Shown: piece by piece, positions 1-8,776 of the stretch | Position numbering within the stretch: position 1 is the first letter of the stretch | Layout of the letters: every line of letters starts with the position of its first letter | NCBI RefSeq assembly: GCF_004345605.1 | Contig: NZ_SLVY01000018.1 | Coordinates: forward strand, 62,001 to 126,000 | Direction of reading: 5' to 3' | DNA from: Rhodococcus sp. SMB37 | GTDB lineage: Bacteria > Actinomycetota > Actinomycetes > Mycobacteriales > Mycobacteriaceae | DNA: 64,000 nucleotides | Position numbers and translations under genes: made by a program | The notes under the pieces: model-generated | Database searches by the model: none | Told to the model about the DNA's origin: nothing | What the model saw: the letters and a program-made list of their open reading frames with translations, nothing else

Positions 1-6
1 CGCAAC

Positions 7-735
7 ATGATCCGATCAGAGCTCATCAAGATCCGGACGGTTCGGAACCTGCGATGGCTGCCCATCGCCGCGGCACTCCTCGTCCCGGTGATGGCGGTGT
101 TCGTCGGACTCACCGGAAGCCTGAACGCCGACGACACGATCCTCAGCGGGGCACTCACCGGTGCGATCCTCGGAATGGCCGCGCTGGGCGTGTGGGGCGC
201 GCTCGTGATCACGAGCGAATACTCGTCCGGCACGCTCACTCCGATCCTGGTCGCGGCGCCCGCGCGGCACACGGTCCTTGCCGCCAAGGCCGTGGTCGTT
301 GCGATGGTCGCGTTCGTGGCTGCGCTGCTCTCGTGCACGGTCGCTCTCGGTCTCGGTCTGCTCACCTTGGACACGAACGTCTTCGCTCTCGGGCAACCCA
401 TGCCGGCCTTGCTCGGCATCGCCGTGGCGTTCGCGGCCGTCGCGGTGCTCGGAACGGTGTGCGGCACGGCGGTTCGTTCCTCGGCCGGCGCGGTGGTGGT
501 GGTCGTCGGGATCCTGATCCTGCCGGAACTGTTCGGGCCCCTTCTCGGCGGTCTGCAGCCCTGGGTGACGGGTGCGGCACCGTCCGCCGTATTGATCAAG
601 CTGTCGCAGAGTGCCGACGCGGCACCGGAACTGATGGGATCGTTGGGAGGGTGGCCGTCCCTGCTGATCCTGCTCGGATACACGGCCGTGGCGTGCGTGG
701 TCGCGGCGGTGCTGTTCGACACGCGCGACACGTGA
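7..735 (+). CDS. ABC-2 type transporter permease
   Basis: Membrane permease of an ABC-2 exporter, 242 aa. Six hydrophobic segments are visible, and the loop after TM2 contains ITSEYSSGTL, which resembles the E-Y-x-x-G-T coupling motif of ABC-2 permeases that also begin with MIRSELIKI-like N-termini. The ATP-binding partner is not in the window and would be expected just upstream, since the gene begins at the window edge. The stop codon overlaps the GTG start of the histidine kinase by four bases, so permease and two-component system are probably cotranscribed. The substrate cannot be told from the sequence. Confidence 0.85.
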   Translation: MIRSELIKIRTVRNLRWLPIAAALLVPVMAVFVGLTGSLNADDTILSGALTGAILGMAALGVWGALVITSEYSSGTLTPILVAAPARHTVLAAKAVVVAMVAFVAALLSCTVALGLGLLTLDTNVFALGQPMPALLGIAVAFAAVAVLGTVCGTAVRSSAGAVVVVVGILILPELFGPLLGGLQPWVTGAAPSAVLIKLSQSADAAPELMGSLGGWPSLLILLGYTAVACVVAAVLFDTRDT

Positions 736-1859
736 TCGTTCGCTCACGCTGGATGATCGTGGTGGTTCCGGGCGCCGCGACCTTCCTGTTCGTCGTGGTC
801 CTCCACACCCTCACCTCGGATACGACGATGCCGGACCGCTCCGCGGCCATCTTCGCCCTCCTGCAGGCGGCGGCGCTGGTGTCGACCGCATTCCGTCCGT
901 GGGCAGGGTGGGGTCTGTCGTTCGCCGCGACCCTCGGCGCGACGGTCGTCGTCGGTGACGGGTTGTGGGTCGACGCGATGATCAACAGTCACTTCGTGGT
1001 CCTCGCTGCCGCTGGGCTGCGGATCCGTCCACGATCGGCCGTCGCAATGTGGTGTGCACTCGCTGTCGCGACCGTTGTACTCGCGGTGATCGGCGGCGCT
1101 GCAGGAGAAGCGGTGGAGACGCTGGTCCTCGCAGCCGTCGTTCTCATCGCCGCAGGTGCGATCCGTGCCGCGGTGCATGCGCGCCGCACACTCGCCGTCG
1201 AACGCGATGCAGCCGAACACGATCGAGAGCGCGCTGCGGTGTTGTCGGAACGCGCACGGATCGCGCGGGAGTTGCACGATGTGGTGGCCCACCACATGTC
1301 GGTCGTCGCAATCCAGGCGCAGGCCGCCCGATACCGGGTTACCGATCCACCACCCGAGCTGACCGACGGGCTCGACGCAATCCACTCGAGCGCAACCGAG
1401 GCGTTGACGGAGATGCGCCGGATCCTGGGTGTGCTGCGGTCGGGGGCCGACGAGATGACACCGTCGCCGCGCCTCGCGGATCTGCCGCGGCTGCTCGACG
1501 GGGTCCGTGACGGCGGGGTCGACGTGCGCGACCGGGTCGACGGTGACGTCCGGGAACTCCCGGCCGGCGTCGAACTCTCTGCCTACCGGATCGTGCAGGA
1601 GGCGGTGAGCAACGCCGTTCGACACGCGCCGGGCGCACCGATCGATGTGCATCTCGCCTACGGATCCGACGGCCTGCGCCTCCGAATCCGCAACGGGCCC
1701 GCCCGCGAACCGGTTCGGGACCTTGCGGGGGCCGGGCAGGGGATGATCGGGATGCGCGAGCGGGTCGCTGCACTCGGCGGCCGGCTCGAGACCGGTCCCG
1801 AACCGGAAGGCGGGTTCGTCGTCGAGACCGTCCTGCCCGTTGCGGAAGGAGTGCGATGA
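732..1859 (+). CDS. Two-component sensor histidine kinase (NarL/DesK type)
   Basis: About 375 aa, starting from the GTG that overlaps the permease stop. The N-terminal part holds several membrane segments (roughly residues 8-150). The HisKA_3 dimerisation helix carries the phosphoacceptor in RIARELHDVVAHHMS, and the C-terminal HATPase domain shows the N-box region (QEAVSNAVRHAPG) and a glycine-rich end (GAGQGMIGMRERV). It should sense a membrane-associated signal and phosphorylate the adjacent response regulator, whose start overlaps its stop (ATGA). A longer open frame runs upstream through the permease gene, but it lies out of frame with that gene and is rejected. Confidence 0.9.
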   Translation: MIVRSRWMIVVVPGAATFLFVVVLHTLTSDTTMPDRSAAIFALLQAAALVSTAFRPWAGWGLSFAATLGATVVVGDGLWVDAMINSHFVVLAAAGLRIRPRSAVAMWCALAVATVVLAVIGGAAGEAVETLVLAAVVLIAAGAIRAAVHARRTLAVERDAAEHDRERAAVLSERARIARELHDVVAHHMSVVAIQAQAARYRVTDPPPELTDGLDAIHSSATEALTEMRRILGVLRSGADEMTPSPRLADLPRLLDGVRDGGVDVRDRVDGDVRELPAGVELSAYRIVQEAVSNAVRHAPGAPIDVHLAYGSDGLRLRIRNGPAREPVRDLAGAGQGMIGMRERVAALGGRLETGPEPEGGFVVETVLPVAEGVR

Positions 1860-2533
1860 CTCGCAACACGACGACTACGGTGCGCGTCGTCATCGCCGAC
1901 GACCAGCGCATGGTCCGGGAAGGGCTGTCCGTCGTGCTCGGCGCGCAAGCCGGGATCGTGGTCGTCGGTGAGGCCGCGAACGGGGTCGAGGCCGCGGCCA
2001 CGGTGGCGGCACTCGAGCCGGATGTCGTGCTGATGGATATCCGGATGCCGGAGATGGACGGCCTCGCCGCGACCCGTCGCGTGTGCGCCGACGTCCCCAC
2101 CACGAAAGTCCTCATGCTGACCACATACGACCTGGACGAATACGTGTATCAGGCGTTGCAGGCGGGAGCGAGCGGATTCCTGCTCAAAGACGCGTCCGCC
2201 GCGACACTCGCCGACGCGGTGCGCATCGTTGCAGCGGGCGACGCACTTCTCGCGCCGAGCGTCACCCGGCGCCTACTGGGCGAGTTCGCCCGACTACCCC
2301 GCGACACACAGCGCGTGCCCACCTCGCCGGAACTGACGCCGCGCGAGAACGAGGTGCTCGTGTTGCTGGCGCGTGGCCTGTCGAACGCCGAGATCGCCGC
2401 GGGGTTGTTCATCGGTGAGCAGACGGTCAAGACCCACGTGGGCCGCATCTTCGACAAGCTGGCACTGCGTGACCGAACGCAAGCGGTGATCTACGCGTAC
2501 GAGAACGGAATCGTCGCGCCCGGGGACCGGTGA
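1856..2533 (+). CDS. LuxR/NarL-family response regulator
   Basis: 225 aa DNA-binding response regulator. The receiver domain (about residues 8-125) has the acidic pair at IADDQ, the phosphoacceptor Asp in VVLMDIRMPEMDG and the Lys of LLKDAS. The C-terminal GerE/LuxR helix-turn-helix is marked by LTPRENEVLVLLARGLSNAE and VKTHVGRIFDKL. It overlaps the histidine kinase by four bases and is its obvious partner. The usual target for such triads is the adjacent ABC exporter operon; here that is inferred from position only. Confidence 0.93.
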   Translation: MTRNTTTTVRVVIADDQRMVREGLSVVLGAQAGIVVVGEAANGVEAAATVAALEPDVVLMDIRMPEMDGLAATRRVCADVPTTKVLMLTTYDLDEYVYQALQAGASGFLLKDASAATLADAVRIVAAGDALLAPSVTRRLLGEFARLPRDTQRVPTSPELTPRENEVLVLLARGLSNAEIAAGLFIGEQTVKTHVGRIFDKLALRDRTQAVIYAYENGIVAPGDR

Positions 2534-2554
2534 TCAAGGGGGCTTCGCAGCGCT

Positions 2555-3262
2555 TCAGGGGCGAGGGGGCGCGAGGGTCGCGGTCAGTCCGGCGAACAGG
2601 ATGTCGAGCCCCCGCTCGAGTTCTGCCGCACCGTCGTACGAGGCAAGAACCGGTGCGAGACCGCGCAACAGGGGGAAGTCGCCGATCGGAAGTCGGTGCA
2701 GTCCCAGGCGCAGCACGTCGTCGGATTCTTCGGGTCGCTCGACCAGTTCTTGCAGTTCGTCGAGGACGTGGCCATGCAGGAACCCGAACAGTGCTCGATA
2801 GACGTGCAGGGCGTCCGACGAGCCGAAACCCGCACGGGTGAGCAGCCTCAGAATGTCCTCGAGCGGACGTAGTGTGCCCAGTGGACGCAGTCCGAGCGGC
2901 GTCGCCAAGGGCCGGGTGACCAACAGCGGAACCACGTGCGGATGGTCGAGCGCCAGCCGGCGGAAGTCGCGCGCGACCTCGCGGAGCTGTGCCACCCAGT
3001 CGCCGTCCGTCGAGCCGACAGTGAGCTGATCGAGGACGATTTCGGCGACTCCGTCCAGGACGGCGGCCTTGCTCGGTGCGTGCCGGTACAACGTCATCGG
3101 ATCGCGACCCAGGACCTTTCCGAGACGTCGCATCGAGAACCCGTTGATTCCGTCGTGATCGATGATTTCGAGTGCGCGCGAAAGAATCAGCTCTCTGGTG
3201 ACCGGTCCGTTGTCAGGAGGGCTGTCGGGGTCGGCCGTGCGACGCGCGGGTGTCCTCGCCAT
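2555..3262 (-). CDS. TetR-family transcriptional regulator (TetR_C_1 type)
   Basis: About 235 aa. The N-terminal HTH occupies roughly residues 18-65 (LILSRALEIIDHDGINGFSM, then MTLYRHAPSKAAVLD), with the YRH signature of tetracycline-repressor-like proteins. The rest is the ligand-binding domain (LFGFLHGHVLDEL). The start chosen (MARTPARR) has the AGGGAGCGT-like purine stretch just upstream; a longer frame would run through the operator. A perfect inverted repeat lies 30 bp upstream of the start, so autoregulation and control of the gene at 3379 are likely. Effector unknown. Confidence 0.9.
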   Translation of the reverse strand: MARTPARRTADPDSPPDNGPVTRELILSRALEIIDHDGINGFSMRRLGKVLGRDPMTLYRHAPSKAAVLDGVAEIVLDQLTVGSTDGDWVAQLREVARDFRRLALDHPHVVPLLVTRPLATPLGLRPLGTLRPLEDILRLLTRAGFGSSDALHVYRALFGFLHGHVLDELQELVERPEESDDVLRLGLHRLPIGDFPLLRGLAPVLASYDGAAELERGLDILFAGLTATLAPPRP

Positions 3263-3292
3263 GACACGCTCTCCCTTCGCTCCCTTCTCCAC

Positions 3293-3317
3293 TGTAGACC
3301 CCAACCGTAGGTCTACA
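3293..3317. promoter_or_regulatory. Palindromic operator for the adjacent TetR regulator
   Basis: TGTAGACC at 3293-3300 and GGTCTACA at 3310-3317 form a perfect 8-bp inverted repeat around a 9-bp spacer. It sits between the TetR gene and the divergent small membrane gene. Position and symmetry fit a TetR operator; binding is inferred. Confidence 0.6.
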
Positions 3318-3378
3318 CCGTTGACATACGGTGGCATTCGGCGTTGACTGGTGTCACTACCAGGCCTTGGAGGCCGGC

Positions 3379-3825
3379 ATGATCATCATCTTCGGACTCA
3401 TTCTTCTGCTGGCTGCCGTCGTCATCGGAACCACGGGTGTACTGAGCAACAGCGGAGTCGCACACACATTGACCGACGATTTCGCGGTGTTCGGTTACCA
3501 CGTCACCGGCTCCACCGGTGCGTTGTTCCTCTACGGCATCGTCGTCGGCGCTGTCGGTCTGCTCGGCTTGAGCGTGCTGCTGGCCGGCGCACGACGCACC
3601 TCCCGGCGCGGCCGCGCGGCCCGCCACGATCTGAAGGAAGCACGCCATGAAACCGATGTGGTGAGCCGAGACCGCGATCATCTCGCCGCCCAGCGTGAGA
3701 GCGGGAGCGACGATCCCGACCGGGGCGAAACCACACCGCAGAGCGTCGCACGCAGCCAGGCGGTCACGACACGACGCGACTGGAGACATCCGTTCGGCCA
3801 CCGCACCGGTGGCGTCACCTCCTGA
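3379..3825 (+). CDS. Small two-helix membrane protein
   Basis: 148 aa, family not recognised. Two hydrophobic helices are visible (residues 1-18, beginning MIIIFGLILLLAAVVIG, and about 46-70). A hydrophilic, charged C-terminal tail of about 75 residues follows and is probably cytoplasmic. The start is set by GGAGGC seven bases upstream of ATG 3379; an ATG further upstream lies within the promoter region. It is divergent from the TetR gene and lies directly behind its putative operator, so it may be the regulated target. Confidence 0.7.
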   Translation: MIIIFGLILLLAAVVIGTTGVLSNSGVAHTLTDDFAVFGYHVTGSTGALFLYGIVVGAVGLLGLSVLLAGARRTSRRGRAARHDLKEARHETDVVSRDRDHLAAQRESGSDDPDRGETTPQSVARSQAVTTRRDWRHPFGHRTGGVTS

Positions 3826-3914
3826 CCGGCGGCCCCGGAACCGAGTGTTCGGCCGGGTCTGTCACCAAACAGACTGCATTCCAACGTAATATGATATGAA
3901 ACTAGGTCTTCGTC

Positions 3915-4070
3915 ATGATCATTCTCGGTATCATCCTCGCCATCGTCGGCGTCGTCATCAGTGTCCCCATCCTGCTGTACCTCGGTATCGCGCTCATCGT
4001 GATCGGTGTGGCGCTTGCGCTCATGGGAATGGCCGGTCACGCGGTGGCGGGCCGCAATCACTACTACTGA
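3915..4070 (+). CDS. Tiny hydrophobic membrane protein (DUF6131-like)
   Basis: 51 aa, almost wholly hydrophobic: MIILGIILAIVGVVI, then a second helix LYLGIALIVIGVALAL, ending in a short tail GRNHYY. The pattern of two Ile/Leu/Gly helices and a His/Tyr end resembles small actinobacterial DUF6131 proteins; that assignment is from memory of the family and not certain. It precedes the desaturase by about 80 bp. No strong ribosome binding site is visible. Confidence 0.6.
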   Translation: MIILGIILAIVGVVISVPILLYLGIALIVIGVALALMGMAGHAVAGRNHYY

Positions 4071-4150
4071 TTACTACATCGGCCGAACCGGACGCCCCGA
4101 ACCACGCTCGCCTTGCGGGGAACCGGATGTCCGAACCGGAAGCGATCGTC

Positions 4151-5422
4151 ATGGCTATCACCGACATCGAGGAATACGCCCACCTCACGCGGGAGGATGT
4201 CGAGGCACTCAGCGACGAACTGGACCGCATCCGCCGCGAGGTCACTGCCTCGTTCGGAAAAACAGACAGTACCTATATTCGTCGCACCATTGCCTTTCAG
4301 AGAATTCTGGACATCTCGGCACGGTTCGTGATCATCGGCAGCAGGTCCACGGCCGCATGGGCCCTCGGGACGACCGCCCTTGCGGTGGCCAAGAGCGTGG
4401 AGAACATGGAGATCGGGCACAACGTGTCCCACGGCCAGTGGGACTGGATGAACGACCCGGAAATCCACTCGAGCAGCTGGGAGTGGGATCAGGTGGGGCC
4501 GTCCCCCCAATGGAGGTACGCGCACAATTACCGCCACCACAAGTACACCAATGTGGTCGGTATGGACGAGGACGTCGGGTTCGGAGTCATGCGAGTGACC
4601 CGTGACCAGGAATGGCGACCGATCCACCTGATCCAACCGCTGCAGAATCTCCTGCTCGCCGCAACTTTCGAGTGGGGGATCGCTCTACACGACCTGCAAC
4701 CGCCGGAGCCGGCGGACCGAGACCGGCGAGGCTTGCGGCCGCCGGTCCGGGCGCTGCTCGGCAAGATCGGTCGTCAGGCAGGCAAGGACTATCTGCTCTT
4801 CCCTGCGCTGAGCGGACGCCGATGGCGTCGAACCCTGAAGGCGAATCTCCTCGCCAATCTGCTGCGAAACGTGTGGGCATACATGGTGATCTTCTGCGGT
4901 CACTTCCCCGACGGAGCCGAGAAGTTCACCCTCGAAGAACTCGAGAACGAGACCCGAGCGGAATGGTATCTGCGGCAGATGCTCGGGACTGCGAACTTTC
5001 GGGCCGGGAAGGTGATGGCCTTCCTGTCCGGTAACCTCTGCTATCAGATCGAGCACCACCTGTTTCCCGATCTGCCCAGCAATCGGTATGCAGAGATATC
5101 CACTCGCGTGCGGGAACTGTGCGTGAAGTACGAGCTGCCGTACACCACCGGTTCGCTTGCGCACCAGTATTTCTTGTCGATGCGGACCATCCACAAGCTC
5201 GCGCTGCCCGATCGTTTCCTGCTAGCGACCTCCGACGACGCGCCCGAGACCTCCTCGGAGAGAAAGTTCCGCACGTCCGCCGCCGTACAGCTCACTGCGG
5301 CGAACCCCGACCGGACGATCGGCCTCGTCACCGCGCTACAGGCCCTGCGCACTTCCCGGCGCACCCGCCGGTGGAACCTTCTACCACCGTGCACACCGGA
5401 AGGGGTCGTGCATCATGGCTGA
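4151..5422 (+). CDS. Membrane fatty acid desaturase, DesA3-like
   Basis: 423 aa acyl-lipid/acyl-CoA desaturase of the membrane di-iron type. It should introduce a double bond into saturated acyl chains. Three histidine boxes are present: HNVSH (about residue 97), HNYRHH (about 123) and QIEHH (about 300). The wider text (GQWDWMNDPEIHSS, FCGHFPDGAEKFT, LPYTTGSL) closely matches mycobacterial DesA3 (stearoyl desaturase). Start taken at MAITDIEEY, as in that family; ATG 4127 is an alternative 24 bases upstream. The reductase partner that precedes desA3 in mycobacteria is not present here. The downstream DUF1206 remnant overlaps by eight bases. Confidence 0.92.
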   Translation: MAITDIEEYAHLTREDVEALSDELDRIRREVTASFGKTDSTYIRRTIAFQRILDISARFVIIGSRSTAAWALGTTALAVAKSVENMEIGHNVSHGQWDWMNDPEIHSSSWEWDQVGPSPQWRYAHNYRHHKYTNVVGMDEDVGFGVMRVTRDQEWRPIHLIQPLQNLLLAATFEWGIALHDLQPPEPADRDRRGLRPPVRALLGKIGRQAGKDYLLFPALSGRRWRRTLKANLLANLLRNVWAYMVIFCGHFPDGAEKFTLEELENETRAEWYLRQMLGTANFRAGKVMAFLSGNLCYQIEHHLFPDLPSNRYAEISTRVRELCVKYELPYTTGSLAHQYFLSMRTIHKLALPDRFLLATSDDAPETSSERKFRTSAAVQLTAANPDRTIGLVTALQALRTSRRTRRWNLLPPCTPEGVVHHG

Positions 5423-5755
5423 CATCTCGTCCAGGACGCCCATCGACGGAACGGCGTCGTATGCCAACTCTTCTTCCACCGCAGGCCGACTCGCTCAGAA
5501 CAGTGTGTTCGAACGCTTCGCACGCGCCGGCTTCGTCATGAGTGGCATCGTCCATCTGCTGATCGGGTACATCGCCATTCGGCTCGCCCTCGGTGGCGCT
5601 TCCGGTACCGCCGACCAATCCGGGGCCATGACCGAAGTTGCCGCCGAACCGGGCGGGTCGTGGCCTTGTGGTTCGGGGTCGTCGCCTTTGCCATCGTGGG
5701 GCTCTGGCGGCTCGCCGAAGCTGCTCTGGGCAGTTCCTCACGGCCTTCGCCATGG
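5415..5755 (+). pseudogene. DUF1206 membrane protein, frameshifted and truncated
   Basis: The first about 80 codons encode a recognisable DUF1206 start (FARAGFVMSGIVHLLIGYIA, then a TADQSGAMTEVA segment). Near 5650 the frame breaks. The expected continuation (RVVALWFGVVAFAIVG, WRLAEAALG) is in the next frame, which fits loss of one base in the GGC-GGG run. DUF1206 proteins normally have about 260 residues and six helices. Here similarity stops about 115 codons in, just before the convergent cwsA gene, so the gene is both frameshifted and cut short. It is probably dead. Confidence 0.7.
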
Positions 5756-5794
5756 CCCGATCCGCCAAGATGTGACCGGTGCGACCCTCGTGGA

Positions 5795-6262
5795 TCAGTT
5801 GCCGGTGGGCTCGTTGTCGGCGACGACCGGCTGCAACCGCGGCGGCTCCGGGGCCACGGGAGGGAAAGACGGGCGACGACTGCGGTAGAAGACGACGCCG
5901 CCGAGGACGACGGCGCCGAGAATACCGGTGATGAGCAGTGCCTTCCGTCCGCCACGCGACTTCGGATCGGCCTTCTTCACGGTGCCCTTGTCGGCCAGTG
6001 CCTTCTCCGTGGCCGCCTTGATCAGCGGAGATGCCTCTTCCCGTGCGCGACGTGCGCGAGCAGCGAGTTCCTTGGATGCCTCGACACCCTTGCGGGCGAC
6101 GACGAGGCCGGCTGCTGCCGACCCCTGAGCCAACGCCACGGCACCGTCGCCGGCGACCCGCAGTGCGCCTCCGAGATTGGTGGTGTCGTCTATCGGACGT
6201 ACGAGGTCGCGGACAGACTCGGGGAGGGCACTACCGGAAAGGGACTCGCTCACACTCGTCAT
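5795..6262 (-). CDS. cwsA: Cell wall synthesis protein CwsA
   Basis: 155 aa. Soluble, Ala-rich N-terminal region (residues 1-110), one transmembrane helix (about 116-135, [18 protein letters not shown]) and a short Pro-rich tail. Size, topology and position immediately divergent from ppiA match CwsA (Rv0008c) of M. tuberculosis, which is known to bind CrgA and Wag31 and to influence polar growth. Start taken at [10 protein letters not shown]; a longer open frame upstream lacks family features. The assignment rests largely on synteny, since the sequence itself is low in hallmark motifs. Confidence 0.82.
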   Translation of the reverse strand: MTSVSESLSGSALPESVRDLVRPIDDTTNLGGALRVAGDGAVALAQGSAAAGLVVARKGVEASKELAARARRAREEASPLIKAATEKALADKGTVKKADPKSRGGRKALLITGILGAVVLGGVVFYRSRRPSFPPVAPEPPRLQPVVADNEPTGN

Positions 6263-6368
6263 GGCTCCACATTGCCACACCGGTTCATCCTTCCGGCAGA
6301 AGCTCGTCAGGCGTATCACAGTCGGAGGAGTGCCGCGGCTGACGACACAGGGATGGCAACATGGGGGT

Positions 6369-6896
6369 GTGACTTCACCCAACCAGACAGCAACCGCCAC
6401 TCTTCACACCAACCGTGGAGACATCGTCATCTCCCTGTTCGGTAACCATGCGCCGAAGACGGTCGAGAACTTCGTCGGCCTGGCCGACGGCTCGAAGGAG
6501 TACAAGACTCAGAACGCGAAGGGCGAGGCCACCGGCCCGTTCTACGACGGTGCGATCTTCCACCGGATCATCGACGGCTTCATGATCCAGGGCGGCGACC
6601 CGACCGGCACCGGTCGCGGCGGCCCGGGCTACCAGTTCGGCGACGAGTTCCATCCGGAGCTGCAGTTCGACCGTCCGTACCTCCTCGCCATGGCCAATGC
6701 GGGGCCGGGCACCAACGGCTCGCAGTTCTTCATCACGCTCGGCCCGACCCCGCACCTGAATCGTCGCCACACCATCTTCGGTGAGGTCGTCGATGCGGAG
6801 TCCAAGAAGGTCGTCGATGCCATCGGCTCCGCCGCGACCGATCGCGGCGACCGCCCGACCGACGACGTCGTGATCAACAGCATCACCATCGCCTGA
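6369..6896 (+). CDS. ppiA: Cyclophilin-type peptidyl-prolyl cis-trans isomerase
   Basis: 175 aa cytoplasmic cyclophilin that catalyses isomerisation of Xaa-Pro bonds. The cyclophilin core is complete: [19 protein letters not shown] (catalytic Arg), [22 protein letters not shown] and HTIFGEVV. Start is GTG 6369 ([12 protein letters not shown]), giving the usual length without a signal peptide; the longer open frame upstream covers the intergenic promoter region. Divergent from cwsA, as in mycobacteria (Rv0009). Confidence 0.95.
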   Translation: MTSPNQTATATLHTNRGDIVISLFGNHAPKTVENFVGLADGSKEYKTQNAKGEATGPFYDGAIFHRIIDGFMIQGGDPTGTGRGGPGYQFGDEFHPELQFDRPYLLAMANAGPGTNGSQFFITLGPTPHLNRRHTIFGEVVDAESKKVVDAIGSAATDRGDRPTDDVVINSITIA

Positions 6897-6938
6897 GTCG
6901 GAAACCCTGAGTCAGAATCACAGTCTGAGAGAGAAACC

Positions 6939-7865
6939 ATGACGAACCCCGGCTGGGGCCCGGCGGCCGAGGGGGGCGGCCCCGCGTCCCAGCCGCGGTG
7001 CGTCCGTCACCCCGACCGCACTACACTGCTCGCGTGCACGCGGTGTGGACGACCGTTCTGCCCCGAGTGTCTGCGCCCCGCATCGGTAGGGCATCAGTGC
7101 GTCGACTGTGTCGCCACTGCACAGCGTTCCACCCCGCAGGCCCGGACGGTTGCCGGTGCGCCGGTGCGAACCGACCGCCCGACTCCTCTGGTCACGTACA
7201 TCCTCATCGCGCTCAACGTCGTGATCTTCGGGATCACCGCCGCGCAGTCCGGCAGCGTGATGAACAACGAGCAGGCGTCGCGCCTGTTCTTCGATTGGGC
7301 GCTGTGGCCGCCCATGATCGCTGCCAACGGTGACTACATCCGTGTTGTCGGCAGCGGGTTCCTGCACTACGGCCTGATGCATCTCGCCGTCAACATGTTC
7401 GCGTTGTGGATCATCGGCCGCGACACCGAACTGGTGCTGGGCCGTGCCCGCTATCTCGCGGTGTATGCGGTATCGATCGTTGGTGGTTCCGCGGCGGTGA
7501 TGTTCCTGCAGCCCGATGCAGTCACTGTCGGAGCGTCGGGTGCCGTGTTCGGTCTGCTCGGCGCCCAGGCCATCATCCTGCTGCGGTTGCGTCGTAGCCC
7601 CGCGCCGGTCCTCGCCGTGGTCGCGCTCAATATCTTCATCAGCATCACGATCCCCGGCATCTCCCTGTGGGGACACCTCGGCGGCCTGGTCGCGGGCGCC
7701 GCGTCGACGGCTGCCCTGCTCTACGCGCCGCAGTACCTCGGCGCCGGCACCGACCGGAACAAGATCGTCCGCACGGGATGGATCGCGCTCGCCGCGGTGG
7801 CGGTGGTGTCGCTCGTGCTGGTGTTGCTCGCCGTGCTGCGTCTACGCTCTCAGTTGGGAGTGTGA
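6939..7865 (+). CDS. Rhomboid-family intramembrane serine protease
   Basis: 308 aa. The N-terminus holds a zinc-finger/B-box-like cysteine cluster (CVRHPDRTTLLACTRCG, then CPEC and CVDC; about residues 23-62). It is followed by six membrane helices. Rhomboid hallmarks are HLAVNMFALW, the catalytic serine in GASGAVFGLLGAQ and the catalytic histidine in WGHLGGLVAG. It should cleave membrane-embedded substrates; none is indicated. ATG 6939 follows a GAGAGA site. It converges on and overlaps the PH-domain gene by 16 bases. Confidence 0.93.
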   Translation: MTNPGWGPAAEGGGPASQPRCVRHPDRTTLLACTRCGRPFCPECLRPASVGHQCVDCVATAQRSTPQARTVAGAPVRTDRPTPLVTYILIALNVVIFGITAAQSGSVMNNEQASRLFFDWALWPPMIAANGDYIRVVGSGFLHYGLMHLAVNMFALWIIGRDTELVLGRARYLAVYAVSIVGGSAAVMFLQPDAVTVGASGAVFGLLGAQAIILLRLRRSPAPVLAVVALNIFISITIPGISLWGHLGGLVAGAASTAALLYAPQYLGAGTDRNKIVRTGWIALAAVAVVSLVLVLLAVLRLRSQLGV

Positions 7866-8320
7866 TCGGGCGCCAGACCATGCACCGCAAGTGCGTCGTA
7901 CACGTCGCGCGGGTCGGTGCCCAGATCCCAGCGTCCGAAGATCATCAGCCGTTCGTCGCCGGTACCGGGTTCGAGCGTGTCGATTTCGAGCATCGGCACC
8001 CGCCGCCCGAGCCGGGGGTATTCGACGATGCGCACGCGGTGCAACTGCGAGCGTGGGAATTCGCGACGACCGGTCAGTCGGGTGGTCGCGATTCCCGATG
8101 CCGGTCCGTCGGCGTCACCGAGAACCTGGAGCCGGGGACGCTGACGGACCGCCGAGAGCGCCATCGAAAGAACGAGTAGCGCAGCGAATCCGATCAGAAG
8201 CCGACCCACCGCATCGGGAACTGCGAACACCGCGGCCACCGCGAGGACGACTCCACCGCCCGCGAGAGCCGCGACGGCGACGGGCGGCGTCGACCATTCG
8301 AGTGGGGATCGAGCGGTCAT
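7850..8320 (-). CDS. PH-domain membrane protein (Rv0010c-like)
   Basis: 156 aa. Two N-terminal hydrophobic helices (about residues 12-30 and 38-56) are followed by a bacterial PH-like domain (RREFPRSQLHRVRIVEYPRL, then DERLMIFGRWDLG). This matches conserved mycobacterial Rv0010c in layout and position between ppiA/rhomboid and crgA. Function unknown in the family. The 3' end overlaps the rhomboid gene tail to tail. Confidence 0.85.
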   Translation of the reverse strand: MTARSPLEWSTPPVAVAALAGGGVVLAVAAVFAVPDAVGRLLIGFAALLVLSMALSAVRQRPRLQVLGDADGPASGIATTRLTGRREFPRSQLHRVRIVEYPRLGRRVPMLEIDTLEPGTGDERLMIFGRWDLGTDPRDVYDALAVHGLAPDHTPN

Positions 8321-8338
8321 GCCGCTACTTCCGCAGAG

Positions 8339-8359
8339 TTGTGCACAGGGTTCTCCACA
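8339..8359 (+). promoter_or_regulatory. Two DnaA-box-like 9-mers
   Basis: TTGTGCACA (8339-8347) and TTCTCCACA (8351-8359) lie in the same orientation, three bases apart, just upstream of the PH-domain gene. Each differs by one base from the actinobacterial DnaA box TTGTCCACA. The neighbourhood is oriC-proximal in relatives. Chance occurrence is possible. Confidence 0.25.
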
Positions 8360-8405
8360 GGTGGGGATGAATCACATGAGTGTAATCCGGCGGCGTCGGT
8401 GGTCG

Positions 8406-8672
8406 TCAACGCCACTTCATCGTCATGATCAGACCCGCCACCATGAAGCCGAACCCGATGAGGAAGTTGTATGCACCCAGGCTGTTCATGAAGGGAATGT
8501 GCTCTGCGGCGAGGTAGTACACGATCAGCCACAGCAGTCCGATGATCATGAGGCCGAGCATCACCGAGACGTAGATGCTGCTCGACGGTGCAGCCTTCAC
8601 CTTCACCGGTGTCCGGCTGACCGACCTTCCGACCGCGTCGTCCTTCTTCTTCCTGACCTTCGACTTGGGCAT
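8406..8672 (-). CDS. crgA: Cell division protein CrgA
   Basis: 88 aa. A basic cytoplasmic N-terminus beginning MPKSKVRKKKDDA leads into two transmembrane helices (about residues 34-54 and 65-83). Family residues are VMLGLMIIGLLWLIVYYL and LGAYNFLIGFGFMVAGLIM. CrgA is a conserved actinobacterial divisome protein that interacts with FtsZ, FtsI and CwsA; cwsA lies 2.4 kb away. Start taken at the Met of MPKSK; an upstream in-frame Met gives an extension absent from the family. Confidence 0.95.
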   Translation of the reverse strand: MPKSKVRKKKDDAVGRSVSRTPVKVKAAPSSSIYVSVMLGLMIIGLLWLIVYYLAAEHIPFMNSLGAYNFLIGFGFMVAGLIMTMKWR

Positions 8673-8776
8673 GGTGTCCTCGCTGGTACGACTCCGCCTC
8701 CTGCAGGCCGGCAGAGTAGGTTGGGCATCTACCTGTGCTGTACACGCTAACGCAGTAGCCGAAATGGAGGTTCGAC

